Shown here in pieces: positions 1-10,329 of a stretch of DNA of 35,203 nt. A program made the position numbers and the translations under genes. Source of the DNA: Deltaproteobacteria bacterium RBG_16_64_85 (lineage in GTDB: Bacteria; Desulfobacterota; Deferrimicrobia; Deferrimicrobiales; Deferrimicrobiaceae); contig MGQW01000020.1 of assembly GCA_001798885.1 (NCBI GenBank), positions 1,594 through 36,796 on the forward strand. The letters are read 5' to 3'. Under the pieces are notes generated by a model. That model was not told the DNA's origin, searched no databases, and saw only the letters and a list, made by a program, of their open reading frames with translations. Each line of letters opens with the position of its first letter. The first letter of the stretch is position 1.

Positions 1-1813
1 TCCAGACCTGTTGCGAGGAGATCTTCGCCGCGATCTCGGCGAACTCCCCGGCATTGGCGGGCTTTTTCTTTGTTTCCGGATCCTCGAACGAGGCATAGTA
101 GTCGTACAGGTTGGCAAAGCCTTTGGCCTTCAGCTTTTCGGCCAAAAGCCACATCACCTCGGTCTCCTCGGCCTTCACCTGCCAGAGAGTCTTGCCCACC
201 GGCTGCTGGATCGATACGTGGCCGTGCAGGTTGGCCATGTTGGTGATGATCGAGAGCTTCTCGGTGGGAGCAAAGGTCGCCGGCAGCACGATGTCGGCGA
301 ACTGGGTCATCTCCGAGGCGTTGGTGACCATGTGAACGAAGAAGGGAACCTTGGCCATGGCTTTGTCCCAGCGGTCAGCCCCGGTGCAGGAGAAGTTGAA
401 ATTGCTCCAGGAACTGATGAAGACCTTGATGGCGTCCGGATTCTTTAACATACCGTTGGCCACGTTGTTGGTGACTACGCCGCTGCCGGGCTTCCCGCTC
501 ATCATGGCCGGCATGTCCTTGGCGCCGCGGCCGTCCAGCTTCTTCCCCTTGCCGGACTTCTGGGCAAGCTCGTCGACAAATTTATCCGCGGAAGGGAACT
601 TCTCGGTCGGAGAGCCGGAGCTCTGGAAGACGCCTCCCTCGGTCTCGATGGAGCCCAGGATGCCGTTCAGAGCGTATACCGCCATGGCGGCGTAGGTGCC
701 GCGGGGCGTCATCGCCACGCCGGGGCCCATCCAGACGGCTGTGGCGGATCCGGCCTTTCCCATGGCGCGGGCCACGCGGACGGTCTGATCCTCCGGGATC
801 AGGGTTTTCTTGGCGGCCCAGGCAGGGGTCTTGTCCTTCAGCTCCAGATTCCACCACCTCACCACACCATGGGTCTGTTTCTCGACAAAGGCGGCCTCGT
901 CGACCGCAGCGCCGGCCTTGAAGAGGTTCTTGCCGTCCTTGAAGTCGCCGACGAACTCCTTGCTCCACATCCCTTCCGTCATGATGACGTGTGCGAGGGC
1001 GGCGGCGAGGGCGCCGTCTTCCCCCGGTTTGATCGGCAGCCACTCGTTGGCCTTGGCGGCCGAGGCGGAGAGACGGGGGTCGACCGCGATGACGGTGCCG
1101 CGGTCCAGGATCTGGCCGAACTTGCCGATGGTGTTTGGCACTTGGCGGTTGGAACTCAAGGGGTCGCACCCCCAGACCACCAGGCACTTCGTCTTGGCCA
1201 GGTCGTAGTCGCGGTAGCCGAAAAAACCCTGTGTGTAGCCGGAGCCCATCTTCTCGGCCTCGGCGCAGATGGCGCTGTGGGAGAAGTAGTTGGGGGTGCC
1301 GAAGATCTTGGGAACGGTTCCGTAAAGCAGGTCGGTGGAGGTGGGAGAGTAGCGGCCCCGCATGTACATCAACTTCTCCGGCTCGTTCGCCTTGCGCAGT
1401 TCCATCATCTTGTCGGCGAGGGTGTCCAGCGCCTCGTCCCAGGTGACGGGGACGAACTTCGGGTCGATGCCGCGCCCTTTCTGCGGGTTGGTCCGCTTCA
1501 TGGGCACCTTGACCCGGTCGGGGTCGTACATCTGCTGGGTCATCATGTGACCGCGGGGACAGACAAAGCCTCCGTTGGCCTTGGAATACCGGTTGCCCCG
1601 CACCTTGACGACCCGCTCCTCCTGTACGAAAAACTCCACCGGACACCAGGCGGTGCAGCCCTGGCACGTGGAGGGCAACCACGCTCCCGGGTACTCGCCG
1701 AGCAGCTTCGGCTTTGCACCCGCTGCAAAGGCATTAAGCGCAGGCATGCCCACCGCCGCCATGGCGCCTGTCGCCGCCGTGACCTTCAGAAAATCTCTTC
1801 GGCTGATTTTCAT
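1..1813 (-). CDS. Tat-exported molybdopterin oxidoreductase, ArrA/Psr/Phs-like catalytic subunit (partial)
   Basis: This is the first ~604 residues of a Mo/W-bisPGD enzyme; the C-terminus lies outside the window. The start ATG at 1813 follows a GGAGG-rich leader. The protein begins with a twin-arginine signal (SRRDFLK, residues 4-10), so it should be exported folded. C50, C53, C57 and C85 (C-x2-C-x3-C-x27-C) fit an N-terminal [4Fe-4S] cluster. The segment SHSAICAEAEK (178-188) places C183 as Mo ligand, as in arsenate, polysulfide and thiosulfate reductases rather than Ser or Sec enzymes. K188, five residues after the Cys, matches from memory a substrate-contacting Lys of arsenate reductase ArrA. 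CQGCTAWCPVE and WGCDPLSSNRQVP also look ArrA-like. It follows a sensor/sigma-54 regulator operon on the same strand, with a candidate sigma-54 site in between. I infer a periplasmic respiratory reductase; the substrate is uncertain (arsenate favoured; polysulfide, thiosulfate or tetrathionate possible). Iron-sulfur and membrane subunits are not in view. Confidence 0.88.
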   Translation of the reverse strand, partial: MKISRRDFLKVTAATGAMAAVGMPALNAFAAGAKPKLLGEYPGAWLPSTCQGCTAWCPVEFFVQEERVVKVRGNRYSKANGGFVCPRGHMMTQQMYDPDRVKVPMKRTNPQKGRGIDPKFVPVTWDEALDTLADKMMELRKANEPEKLMYMRGRYSPTSTDLLYGTVPKIFGTPNYFSHSAICAEAEKMGSGYTQGFFGYRDYDLAKTKCLVVWGCDPLSSNRQVPNTIGKFGQILDRGTVIAVDPRLSASAAKANEWLPIKPGEDGALAAALAHVIMTEGMWSKEFVGDFKDGKNLFKAGAAVDEAAFVEKQTHGVVRWWNLELKDKTPAWAAKKTLIPEDQTVRVARAMGKAGSATAVWMGPGVAMTPRGTYAAMAVYALNGILGSIETEGGVFQSSGSPTEKFPSADKFVDELAQKSGKGKKLDGRGAKDMPAMMSGKPGSGVVTNNVANGMLKNPDAIKVFISSWSNFNFSCTGADRWDKAMAKVPFFVHMVTNASEMTQFADIVLPATFAPTEKLSIITNMANLHGHVSIQQPVGKTLWQVKAEETEVMWLLAEKLKAKGFANLYDYYASFEDPETKKKPANAGEFAEIAAKISSQQVW

Positions 1814-1902
1814 CCTCCACCTCCAGGGTCAAGATTTGGAATCCGTTTTATCGGCATCAAACAAGCAGTAACGGAAACGCGGTATAAAACCAGGTTACTA
1901 CA

Positions 1903-1918
1903 ATCAATTCCCATGCCA
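1903..1918 (-). promoter_or_regulatory. Candidate sigma-54 (-24/-12) promoter of the molybdoenzyme gene
   Basis: On the minus strand this reads TGGCATG, four bases (GGAA), then TTGAT. That matches the sigma-54 consensus TGGCAYR-N4-TTGCW except for A in place of C in the -12 GC. It lies about 90 bases before the reductase ATG in the otherwise empty 273-base gap after a sigma-54 activator gene with an intact GAFTGA motif. The position makes it credible, but the -12 mismatch lowers certainty. I found no convincing paired upstream activator sites in the rest of the gap. Confidence 0.42.
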
Positions 1919-2086
1919 TCGATAACCCACCGTTTTTTATAGGATCGAACATCGCCAAACGTTACTCGGAGGAAACGTCGTTCAGGGAAGGTGATACCAA
2001 GTGGTTGATTCTATACTCTATATCCATTGTTTCTTCAGCAGGATACCTTGTTGCATTATCGTAACATCTTGAATACGGTGATTGCG

Positions 2087-3427
2087 TCATTTATTGATTC
2101 CGTAGGCGTTTATCTTTTCCCAGAGGGTTTTTCTGCTGATGCCCAGGATTTCGGCGGCTTTCGTCTTGCCGCCTTGCGTCGCTCTCAGCACGCTGATTAT
2201 ATGGTTCCTCTCCGCGTCGGCGGCGACATGCGAAAGCAGAAGGTTCCTCGGCGCCTGCTGTCCCATCATGACCGCCGGAGGCATGTCATCTTTACCGATC
2301 CTCTCCGTCGTCGCCAGAGTTACACACCGCTCGATCGTGTTTTCAAGTTCCCTGACATTGCCGGGATAATCATAATTCAGAAGCATGTCGGCCGCCTCTT
2401 TCGAGAGCTTGACATTCTTTGAAAAACTTTTTCTGTATCTGTCCATGAAAAATTCGATCAGACTTGGAAGATCCTCCTTTCGCTCTCTCAGCGGGGGTAG
2501 GACGATCGGTATGACATTCAGCCTGTAATACAGGTCTTCCCGGAAGCGTCCGGCCTTGACCTCTTCTTCGAGGTTCCTGTTGGTTGCGGCGATCACCCGC
2601 ACGTCGACGGTCAATGTTTCCGTTCCGCCGATCCTTTCGAATTGCCTCTCCTGCATGACCCTGAGGATCTTGGCCTGGGTCGACGGGGGGAGATCCCCGA
2701 CCTCGTCGAGAAAAATGGTGCCGCCGTCGGCAAGCTCGAACCTGCCGGGTCTTCTTTTTATCGCCCCCGTGAACGCTCCCCTTTCATGGCCGAACAGCTC
2801 GCTCTCGATAAGCCCTTCGGGAAGCGTCGAACAGTTGACCTTGATCAGAGGCTTGTTCTTTCTCCCGCTCCGATAGTGTATGGACGTGGCGACGATCTCC
2901 TTGCCTGTCCCGCTTTCGCCAAGGATCAGAACGGTCGAAGGGGAATCGGAGACTTTTTCGATAAGGGAGAAAACCCTTTTCATCCCATCGCTCTCGCCGA
3001 TGATGTTGGGTGCCCGGTAGTAGGTATTGAGGTCTTTCCGGAGCCTGATGTTTTCTTCCTTCAGTCTCTTCAGTTCGAGCGCCCTTTCGATGAGCAGAAG
3101 GAATGCATCGAGGGTAAAAGGCTTGGTGATGTAATCGAAGGCTCCGAGCTTCATCGCCTCCACGGCGTCCTTTATGGTTCCGTATGCGGTCATCACGATA
3201 ACCTGCACGTTCCCCTGTCTCGTGATTTCCCTGACGATGTCGAAACCGTCCATGTCGGGAAGCCTCACGTCGGTGATCACGACATCGCACGATGCGTTGT
3301 TGATGGCATTCAGGCCGGCCGTGCCCGTGGAGAAAGACAGGACCTCGTATCCCGCCGCTCTCAGCGCGTCTTCAAGGGTTACGCGCATGATCTTCTCATC
3401 CTCTATGAGAAGGACGGTTTCTTTCAT
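2087..3427 (-). CDS. NtrC-family sigma-54-dependent response regulator
   Basis: This 446-residue protein has three domains. The receiver (about 1-120) has the acidic pair E9/D10, phosphoacceptor D53 and a conserved Lys in TKPF. The AAA+ domain (about 142-370) has Walker A GESGTGKE (170-177), the sigma-54-contacting GAFTGA loop (217-222) and Walker B DE (241-242). The C-terminus is a Fis-type helix-turn-helix. All motifs needed to remodel sigma-54 holoenzyme are intact, in contrast to the second NtrC-like protein at 11549. Its ATG overlaps the kinase stop by four bases (3427-3424), so it is translationally coupled and is almost certainly the partner of that kinase. The next gene on the strand is the molybdoenzyme, whose upstream gap holds a sigma-54-like site, making that gene the likely target. 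Confidence 0.95.
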   Translation of the reverse strand: MKETVLLIEDEKIMRVTLEDALRAAGYEVLSFSTGTAGLNAINNASCDVVITDVRLPDMDGFDIVREITRQGNVQVIVMTAYGTIKDAVEAMKLGAFDYITKPFTLDAFLLLIERALELKRLKEENIRLRKDLNTYYRAPNIIGESDGMKRVFSLIEKVSDSPSTVLILGESGTGKEIVATSIHYRSGRKNKPLIKVNCSTLPEGLIESELFGHERGAFTGAIKRRPGRFELADGGTIFLDEVGDLPPSTQAKILRVMQERQFERIGGTETLTVDVRVIAATNRNLEEEVKAGRFREDLYYRLNVIPIVLPPLRERKEDLPSLIEFFMDRYRKSFSKNVKLSKEAADMLLNYDYPGNVRELENTIERCVTLATTERIGKDDMPPAVMMGQQAPRNLLLSHVAADAERNHIISVLRATQGGKTKAAEILGISRKTLWEKINAYGINK

Positions 3428-4896
3428 GCCGGCCGACCTGCGGAGAAACGCATGATGAATCGGCTGCCCTTTCCTGTTTCGCTCTCGACGGCGATCTCGC
3501 CATCGTAATTCCGGACGATTTCATAGGTCAACCAGAGGCCGAGGCCGGTCCCTTCCCCGGTGGGCTTGGTCGTGAAGAACGGGTCGAAGACCCTGCCGAT
3601 ATTCTCCGGGGGGATGCCGCACCCGGTGTCGATGACCTCGATGGCGACGGTCGAGTCCTGCCTGGCGGCCCTCACCGTCAGTACCCCTTCCGATTCCATG
3701 GCGTGGACCGCATTGATGAAGAGGTTGAGAAGAAGCTGCTGAAGATCGTGCACATCGAAGAGGAAGCGCAGGTCTTCGGGAACTTCGTTTCTGAAGATGA
3801 GCCCGCCGTCCCGGATCTTGTACTTCAGGAAGGAGTACGCGCTCTCGACGGCATTTCTTATGGTAACTTCAACGGGAGCACCCTCCGTCTTCCGGGACAT
3901 CCAGAGGAGCTTGCTCACCGTCAACTCGATCCGGTCCATTCCCTCCCTGACGAGATCGAGGTATTTCTCCCTCAGTTTGGGATCTTCGCTGTTCTGTTTC
4001 AGGATCTGGAGGCAATTGAAGATGCCGCCCAGGGGATTGTTGATCTCGTGGGCAACCCCCGCGGTCAGAACGCCCATGGAGGCGAGCTTCTCCGACTGGA
4101 CCATTTTTTCATGAGTCTTCTTCAGCTCTTCGTTCGCCTGCCGGATCCTCTCTATCATGCTGTTGAACCGCTCGCCAAGGACCGCGAGCTCGTCGTGCCC
4201 CTTGACATCGACCTTCAGGTCGAGGGTATCCCCGTGCGCCCGCTCCATCGCATTGGCGAGCTGGGTGATGGGGCTGATGAACCTCCTGCTCAGGAGCACG
4301 ATGATCGCGAAGCCCGCAAAGAGAAGTACGATCGTCAAAACCACGATCCTTTTCACGGTGACGAGGATTTCACGCTCGACCTTCTCGAGGGATATCCCGA
4401 ATTTCAAGGTCCCCCACCTTTTCTTTCCGATCGAGAGAGGAACGCCGAAGTCCAGGGCATTGTGTCCGGCACTTGAAAAACGCTGTACGGTGGTCCGTTC
4501 CTCGGCGAGGATCTTTTTCGTCAGCCGATCCGCATATCGTTTCCCGTATTCGGTGATATCGTTGTGGGAAATCACCCTGCCCTCTTCATCCAGAATCGCC
4601 ACATACAGCAGGTCCGCGTCCTGCCGGTTGAAGATCTCCATAAGATAATTATCAAGAAGTCCGCCTTCTTCCACGAGCCCGAGTTTTTCGTAGATCAGGT
4701 CATTGATGATCGGTATCGCAAGCGTCTCGCCGAGGAGACGGCCCTGTTTTTCCACCTCCGCATACAAAATGCTCTTTTCCCTTTCGACGGCCAGATAGCC
4801 GAGAACGCTCATCATCACGATAATCGCGCACGTCGTGACGAGGATGAATTGAAACTGGAGGCCCTTCCTCGAAAAATAATCGATCAGCCGGGTCAT
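3424..4896 (-). CDS. Membrane sensor histidine kinase
   Basis: I chose the ATG at 4896, which overlaps the stop of the binding-protein gene (ATGA, 4896-4893); an in-frame ATG at 4917 would add seven residues. From the short start, a first membrane helix at about 15-35 is followed by a ~145-residue extracytoplasmic sensor region containing a PAS/Cache-like stretch ([17 protein letters not shown]). A second helix lies at about 181-203, then a HAMP domain. HisKA has the phosphoacceptor H283 in [12 protein letters not shown]. The HATPase has an N box ([10 protein letters not shown]), G1 (DTGCGIP) and G2 (GTGLGL). It is therefore a complete NtrB/AtoS-type kinase. Coupled between a periplasmic PhnD-like protein and a sigma-54 regulator, it most likely receives its signal from the binding protein in the periplasm, as AioX does for AioS in arsenite sensing (established analogy, inferred here). 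Confidence 0.93.
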   Translation of the reverse strand: MTRLIDYFSRKGLQFQFILVTTCAIIVMMSVLGYLAVEREKSILYAEVEKQGRLLGETLAIPIINDLIYEKLGLVEEGGLLDNYLMEIFNRQDADLLYVAILDEEGRVISHNDITEYGKRYADRLTKKILAEERTTVQRFSSAGHNALDFGVPLSIGKKRWGTLKFGISLEKVEREILVTVKRIVVLTIVLLFAGFAIIVLLSRRFISPITQLANAMERAHGDTLDLKVDVKGHDELAVLGERFNSMIERIRQANEELKKTHEKMVQSEKLASMGVLTAGVAHEINNPLGGIFNCLQILKQNSEDPKLREKYLDLVREGMDRIELTVSKLLWMSRKTEGAPVEVTIRNAVESAYSFLKYKIRDGGLIFRNEVPEDLRFLFDVHDLQQLLLNLFINAVHAMESEGVLTVRAARQDSTVAIEVIDTGCGIPPENIGRVFDPFFTTKPTGEGTGLGLWLTYEIVRNYDGEIAVESETGKGSRFIMRFSAGRPA

Positions 4897-6644
4897 CGTC
4901 GTATCTTCGGATGGCATCCCCTGCCGCAGGTCTGCGGGACGGCATTGATCTGCGAACGGATGTTTTCGTAGTCCTTGTCCGATGCCTCGGTAAACCCGTT
5001 CCTGAAGTCTTCATCCAGGCGCCTCAATATCTTTTGTCCGTTGTCATCCGAAGGGTTCAACTCGAGAAGCGCTCTCTTTATGCTTTCCACGACCGAAAGG
5101 GGGATTCCCGGCGCAACAACGAGGGGTCCCATGGGAATGGCCTCGGACTCGGCAATCGTCTCTATGCCGAGCTTCGAATATTTCCTTGCCACCGAGTCTC
5201 GCACGGCCCCCGCGTCGTACTGTCCTTTGAGAACCGCCTTCACCACGGAATCGTGATAATCGAAATTGGCATATCCCTTCAGGTCGTTCAGATGGATCCC
5301 GGAGTTTGCAAGGAGATAGCGGGGGACAAGGTTCCCGGACGTCGATTTGGACGAGGCAAAGGCGATGCTCTTCCCCTTGAGGCCAGCAGGACTTATCTGC
5401 GGATCGCTCTTCTTCTTGACGATCACGCTCCTGAATGTCGCGTTACCGTCAGCGCCCCTGGGTTTCAGGATGCAGATGGCGCCAAATCTCGCGCGGGCCT
5501 CGAGGTAGGTCAACGGTCCCAGAAGAGCGACATCCGTCTCCCCGCTCGCCAGGGCGTTCACCGTCTCCTCATAGTTCTTCTTCAGCACGAGTTCATAGGA
5601 GTAAGGCGTCTTCATCGAAAGGTAATCGAGAAGAGGCTGATACTTCTCGTACAGGATCCTGGGATTGTCCCGGGGGATTACGCCGACGCGCACGGTTTGG
5701 TCTTTCCTGGCTTTCTTCGCAACCGTCGAACTACCGGCGATGGCCCGGTCCATTGTCCGTATTCCGTCATAGTCCCTGTCGGGGACCTCGACAAATCCGT
5801 CGATCATCATGGCATCGAGAATCGCTTTTCCCCTTGGTGTCTTCCGCATGTTCAGAAAAGCGGCTTTCACCTCCCTTTTGAGCACGGGATCGAGATCCCG
5901 GACCGCAACCACCGGAGGGGTCCCGTAGGGAGGAGAACGTTTGATGATCTTTGTCTGCCTGGCGTAGGGAGAGCCGGTCTTCCGCATATACTCGTACACG
6001 ATGCTATCCACTGCCGCTCCGTCCACGATTTTCTTTGCGACCATCTCAACCGATTTATTGTGACTGTAACTGTAGAGAAACCTCCCGAAAAACCTTTCCG
6101 GATCGGTTCCCATCGTCTTCAGCAGATAGGTGGGATAGATCTTGCCGCTGTTGGATTTCGGGTCCATAAAAGCGAACGTCTTTCCCTTCAGCTCCGGAAA
6201 GGCCTTCAGGAGACTGTCGTTATGAACGATGATGTAGGAGTGATATTTTGGATTTCCGTCCACGCTCGGTGCTGCAAGGAGTTCAACACCGAACTTCTCG
6301 CGATCCTTCACATAGGGAGCGGAACAGATAAACGCGATTTTCACCTCGCCCCGCTCGAGGAGTCCGTCCATCTCGTCATAGGTCCTCCGGTGGACCATCT
6401 GGACGGGTTGTCCGATCTGGCTGCCGATGTATTCGATGATGTCCTGGTAATATTTGACCGTGTCGACCGGCGTGATCATCGACGACACGCCGATCCGGAT
6501 CGGTTCCTGCGGTGCGGCGGACTGGAGGGGTGCAACGAGGGCGGAGGCGGGGAGAAGGGCAAGAAAAAAAACAACGCTTCCGAAGAGGACCGGGATGCCC
6601 CGGGCAATGACCCACCGCGACAGCCCATGGGGTAGGAAACCCAT
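4893..6644 (-). CDS. Tandem-domain PhnD-like periplasmic oxyanion-binding protein
   Basis: This 583-residue protein has an N-terminal signal/membrane segment (about 11-40) and two consecutive PhnD-type phosphate/phosphonate-like binding domains, at about 46-300 and 316-565. Each repeat has the same landmarks. The first has IAFICSAPYV (103-112) and SNSGKIYPTYLL (164-175). The second has VALLGPLTYL (372-381) and STSGNLVPRYLL (434-445). Family members are usually a single ~300-residue domain, so this is a duplication or fusion. Cysteines are C107, C391, C573 and C577; C107 sits in the presumed ligand loop of the first domain. The extreme C-terminus has CGRGCH. No permease or ATPase accompanies it; the next genes are a kinase and a regulator, so it is probably a ligand sensor, like AioX/ArrX, rather than a transporter component. 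No Shine-Dalgarno is visible at this start. Confidence 0.9.
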   Translation of the reverse strand: MGFLPHGLSRWVIARGIPVLFGSVVFFLALLPASALVAPLQSAAPQEPIRIGVSSMITPVDTVKYYQDIIEYIGSQIGQPVQMVHRRTYDEMDGLLERGEVKIAFICSAPYVKDREKFGVELLAAPSVDGNPKYHSYIIVHNDSLLKAFPELKGKTFAFMDPKSNSGKIYPTYLLKTMGTDPERFFGRFLYSYSHNKSVEMVAKKIVDGAAVDSIVYEYMRKTGSPYARQTKIIKRSPPYGTPPVVAVRDLDPVLKREVKAAFLNMRKTPRGKAILDAMMIDGFVEVPDRDYDGIRTMDRAIAGSSTVAKKARKDQTVRVGVIPRDNPRILYEKYQPLLDYLSMKTPYSYELVLKKNYEETVNALASGETDVALLGPLTYLEARARFGAICILKPRGADGNATFRSVIVKKKSDPQISPAGLKGKSIAFASSKSTSGNLVPRYLLANSGIHLNDLKGYANFDYHDSVVKAVLKGQYDAGAVRDSVARKYSKLGIETIAESEAIPMGPLVVAPGIPLSVVESIKRALLELNPSDDNGQKILRRLDEDFRNGFTEASDKDYENIRSQINAVPQTCGRGCHPKIRR

Positions 6645-6653
6645 AATTTTTGA

Positions 6654-6683
6654 ATTCTATCATCTTCCAAGGCGGGTTTCTAA
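6654..6683 (-). promoter_or_regulatory. Putative sigma-70 promoter of the sensor operon
   Basis: On the minus strand, TTAGAA (6683-6678) and TAGAAT (6659-6654) are separated by 18 bases. The -10 ends only 10 bases before the ATG at 6644, so the transcript would be nearly leaderless. That would fit the absence of a ribosome binding site there. It is a pattern match only. Confidence 0.35.
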
Positions 6684-6703
6684 GCCGGCACCCCAGCGGG
6701 CGC

Positions 6704-6732
6704 GTGAATCCCGCACCGGATTTTGGTACACT
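6704..6732 (+). promoter_or_regulatory. Putative extended -10 promoter of pgk
   Basis: TGGTACACT (6724-6732) forms an extended -10 element. The -35 (GTGAAT, 6704-6709) is poor at 17-base spacing. It lies 33 bases before the pgk ATG in the divergent gap with the sensor operon. Confidence 0.3.
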
Positions 6733-6765
6733 TCACCAAGAAATTCCTCCGCGGAGGGAAAAGCG

Positions 6766-7953
6766 ATGAAGAACCGCACCATCGACCAGCTGGATCTTTC
6801 CGGGAAGCGGGTGCTGATCCGCGTCGATTTCAACGTGCCGCTGGACAAGGCGGGGAACATTACCGACGACACGAGGATCCAGGCGGCGATCCCCACCGTC
6901 CGGCACGCCGTGACGCACGGCGGGAAGACGATCCTGCTCTCCCACCTGGGCCGCCCGAAGGGAAAGAAGGTGCCGGAGATGAGCCTCGCTCCCGCCGCGA
7001 AGCGGCTCTCCGCGCTCCTGGGCAAGGAGGTCCCCTTCGTCCCCGACTGCGTCGGCGAGATCGCGGAGAAGGCGGTTGCGGCGATGCGCCCGGGGGATGT
7101 CGTCCTGCTGGAGAACGTCCGATTCCATGCCGAGGAGGAGAAGAACGACGAGGCCTTCGGCAAAAAACTCGCCGCCCTGTGCGACGTCTACGTCAACGAC
7201 GCCTTCGCCACCGCGCACCGGGGCCACTCCTCCAACGTCGCGATCACCCGGTTCGTGAAGGAGAAGGCCGCGGGGCTGCTGATGAAGAACGAGATCGCCT
7301 ATTTCGAGAAGGCGCTCGTCGATCCCGCGCGGCCGCTCGTCGCGGTCTTCGGGGGGGCCAAGATCTCGGGGAAGATCGAGGCGATCAACAACGTGCTGGG
7401 CAAGGTGGACAAGATCCTCATCGGCGGGGCGATGGCCAACACGTTCTTTGCGGCGCAGGGGTACGAGGTGGGAACATCCCTCTATGAGGCCGAGATGGTG
7501 GACACGGCGAGGCAGGTGCTCGCCAACGCCGCGGGCCGCAAGGTCAAGCTGTACCTCCCGGTGGACGTCGTGGTGGCCGACCGGTTCGAGGCGTCCGCCG
7601 CAACGAAAGCCGTCCCCGTGCCGGAGATCCCCGCGGGCTGGACGGCGGCGGACGTGGGGCCGGCGACCTCCCTCCTCTTCAGGGAGGCCCTGCAGGGGGC
7701 AAAGACGATCGTATGGAACGGGCCCCTGGGCGCGTTCGAGATGGCGCCGTTCGCCAACGGGACCTACTCGATGATGCGGGCGCTCGCGGAGAGCGACGCG
7801 ATCACCATCGTCGGGGGAGGGGACACCGACACGGCCCTCCACAAGGCGGGGCTCTTCTCGCGGATGTCCTACGTCTCCACCGGCGGGGGGGCATTCCTCG
7901 AACTGCTCGAGGGGAAGCGGCTGCCGGGGATCGCCGCGCTGGAGGAAACTTAG
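6766..7953 (+). CDS. pgk: Phosphoglycerate kinase
   Basis: The enzyme transfers phosphate between 1,3-bisphosphoglycerate and ADP in glycolysis and gluconeogenesis. The 395-residue length is normal. The N-terminal signature RVDFNVPLD, the substrate-binding HLGRPKG, GGAKISGKI and the C-terminal nucleotide-loop GGGDTDTA are all present. The reading frame is open far upstream, but the ATG at 6766 follows a good GGAGGG site, and the protein then starts at the expected place (MKNRTIDQLDLSGKRVL). It is the first gene of a plus-strand run and lies six bases before ligA, divergent from the sensor operon. The usual gap partner is not adjacent. Confidence 0.97.
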   Translation: MKNRTIDQLDLSGKRVLIRVDFNVPLDKAGNITDDTRIQAAIPTVRHAVTHGGKTILLSHLGRPKGKKVPEMSLAPAAKRLSALLGKEVPFVPDCVGEIAEKAVAAMRPGDVVLLENVRFHAEEEKNDEAFGKKLAALCDVYVNDAFATAHRGHSSNVAITRFVKEKAAGLLMKNEIAYFEKALVDPARPLVAVFGGAKISGKIEAINNVLGKVDKILIGGAMANTFFAAQGYEVGTSLYEAEMVDTARQVLANAAGRKVKLYLPVDVVVADRFEASAATKAVPVPEIPAGWTAADVGPATSLLFREALQGAKTIVWNGPLGAFEMAPFANGTYSMMRALAESDAITIVGGGDTDTALHKAGLFSRMSYVSTGGGAFLELLEGKRLPGIAALEET

Positions 7954-10047
<2,094 letters not shown>

Positions 10048-10329
10048 ATGAAGGAGACTTCGGAGGCCCGCGTGGTCGTCTCGGGAAGGGTCCAGGGGGT
10101 CTTCTTCCGCGCGTCGACGCGGGACGTGGCCGTTCGTTACGGGGTCCGCGGGTTCGTCCGGAATCTCCCCGACGGCCGGGTGGAAGCGGTGCTGCAAGGG
10201 GACCGGGGCGCCGTGGAGAAGGTCGTCGCCTTCATGCGCGAAGGGCCGCCGGGGGCATACGTGGAGGAGACCGATATCGAATGGCGGCCCCCGTCGGAGG
10301 TCTGGAATGGGTTCCTCGTCCGCCGCTGA
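10048..10329 (+). CDS. acyP: Acylphosphatase
   Basis: This 93-residue enzyme hydrolyses carboxyl-phosphate bonds such as those of acyl phosphates. The family signatures are intact: GRVQGVFFR with the phosphate-binding R21, and GFVRNLPDG with the catalytic N39. The ATG follows the ligA stop directly (TAGATG), and the end overlaps the next gene by 23 bases, so it sits inside a tightly packed operon. Proximity to pgk, whose substrate is an acyl phosphate, is suggestive but may be coincidental. Confidence 0.95.
   Translation: MKETSEARVVVSGRVQGVFFRASTRDVAVRYGVRGFVRNLPDGRVEAVLQGDRGAVEKVVAFMREGPPGAYVEETDIEWRPPSEVWNGFLVRR

Noticed and set aside
582-1682. A 366-codon minus-strand frame in the molybdoenzyme region
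   Set aside because: It is a different frame of the same strand; the true frame, open from 1813 to the window edge, gives the Tat signal, Cys cluster and Mo-ligand motif.
2045-2086. Possible hairpin just after the sigma-54 regulator stop
   Set aside because: The arms pair poorly and no T-run follows, so I do not call a terminator.
4911-6635. A 574-codon plus-strand frame opposite the binding protein
   Set aside because: Antisense shadow: the minus-strand protein has a signal peptide and two recognisable domains, while this translation shows nothing.
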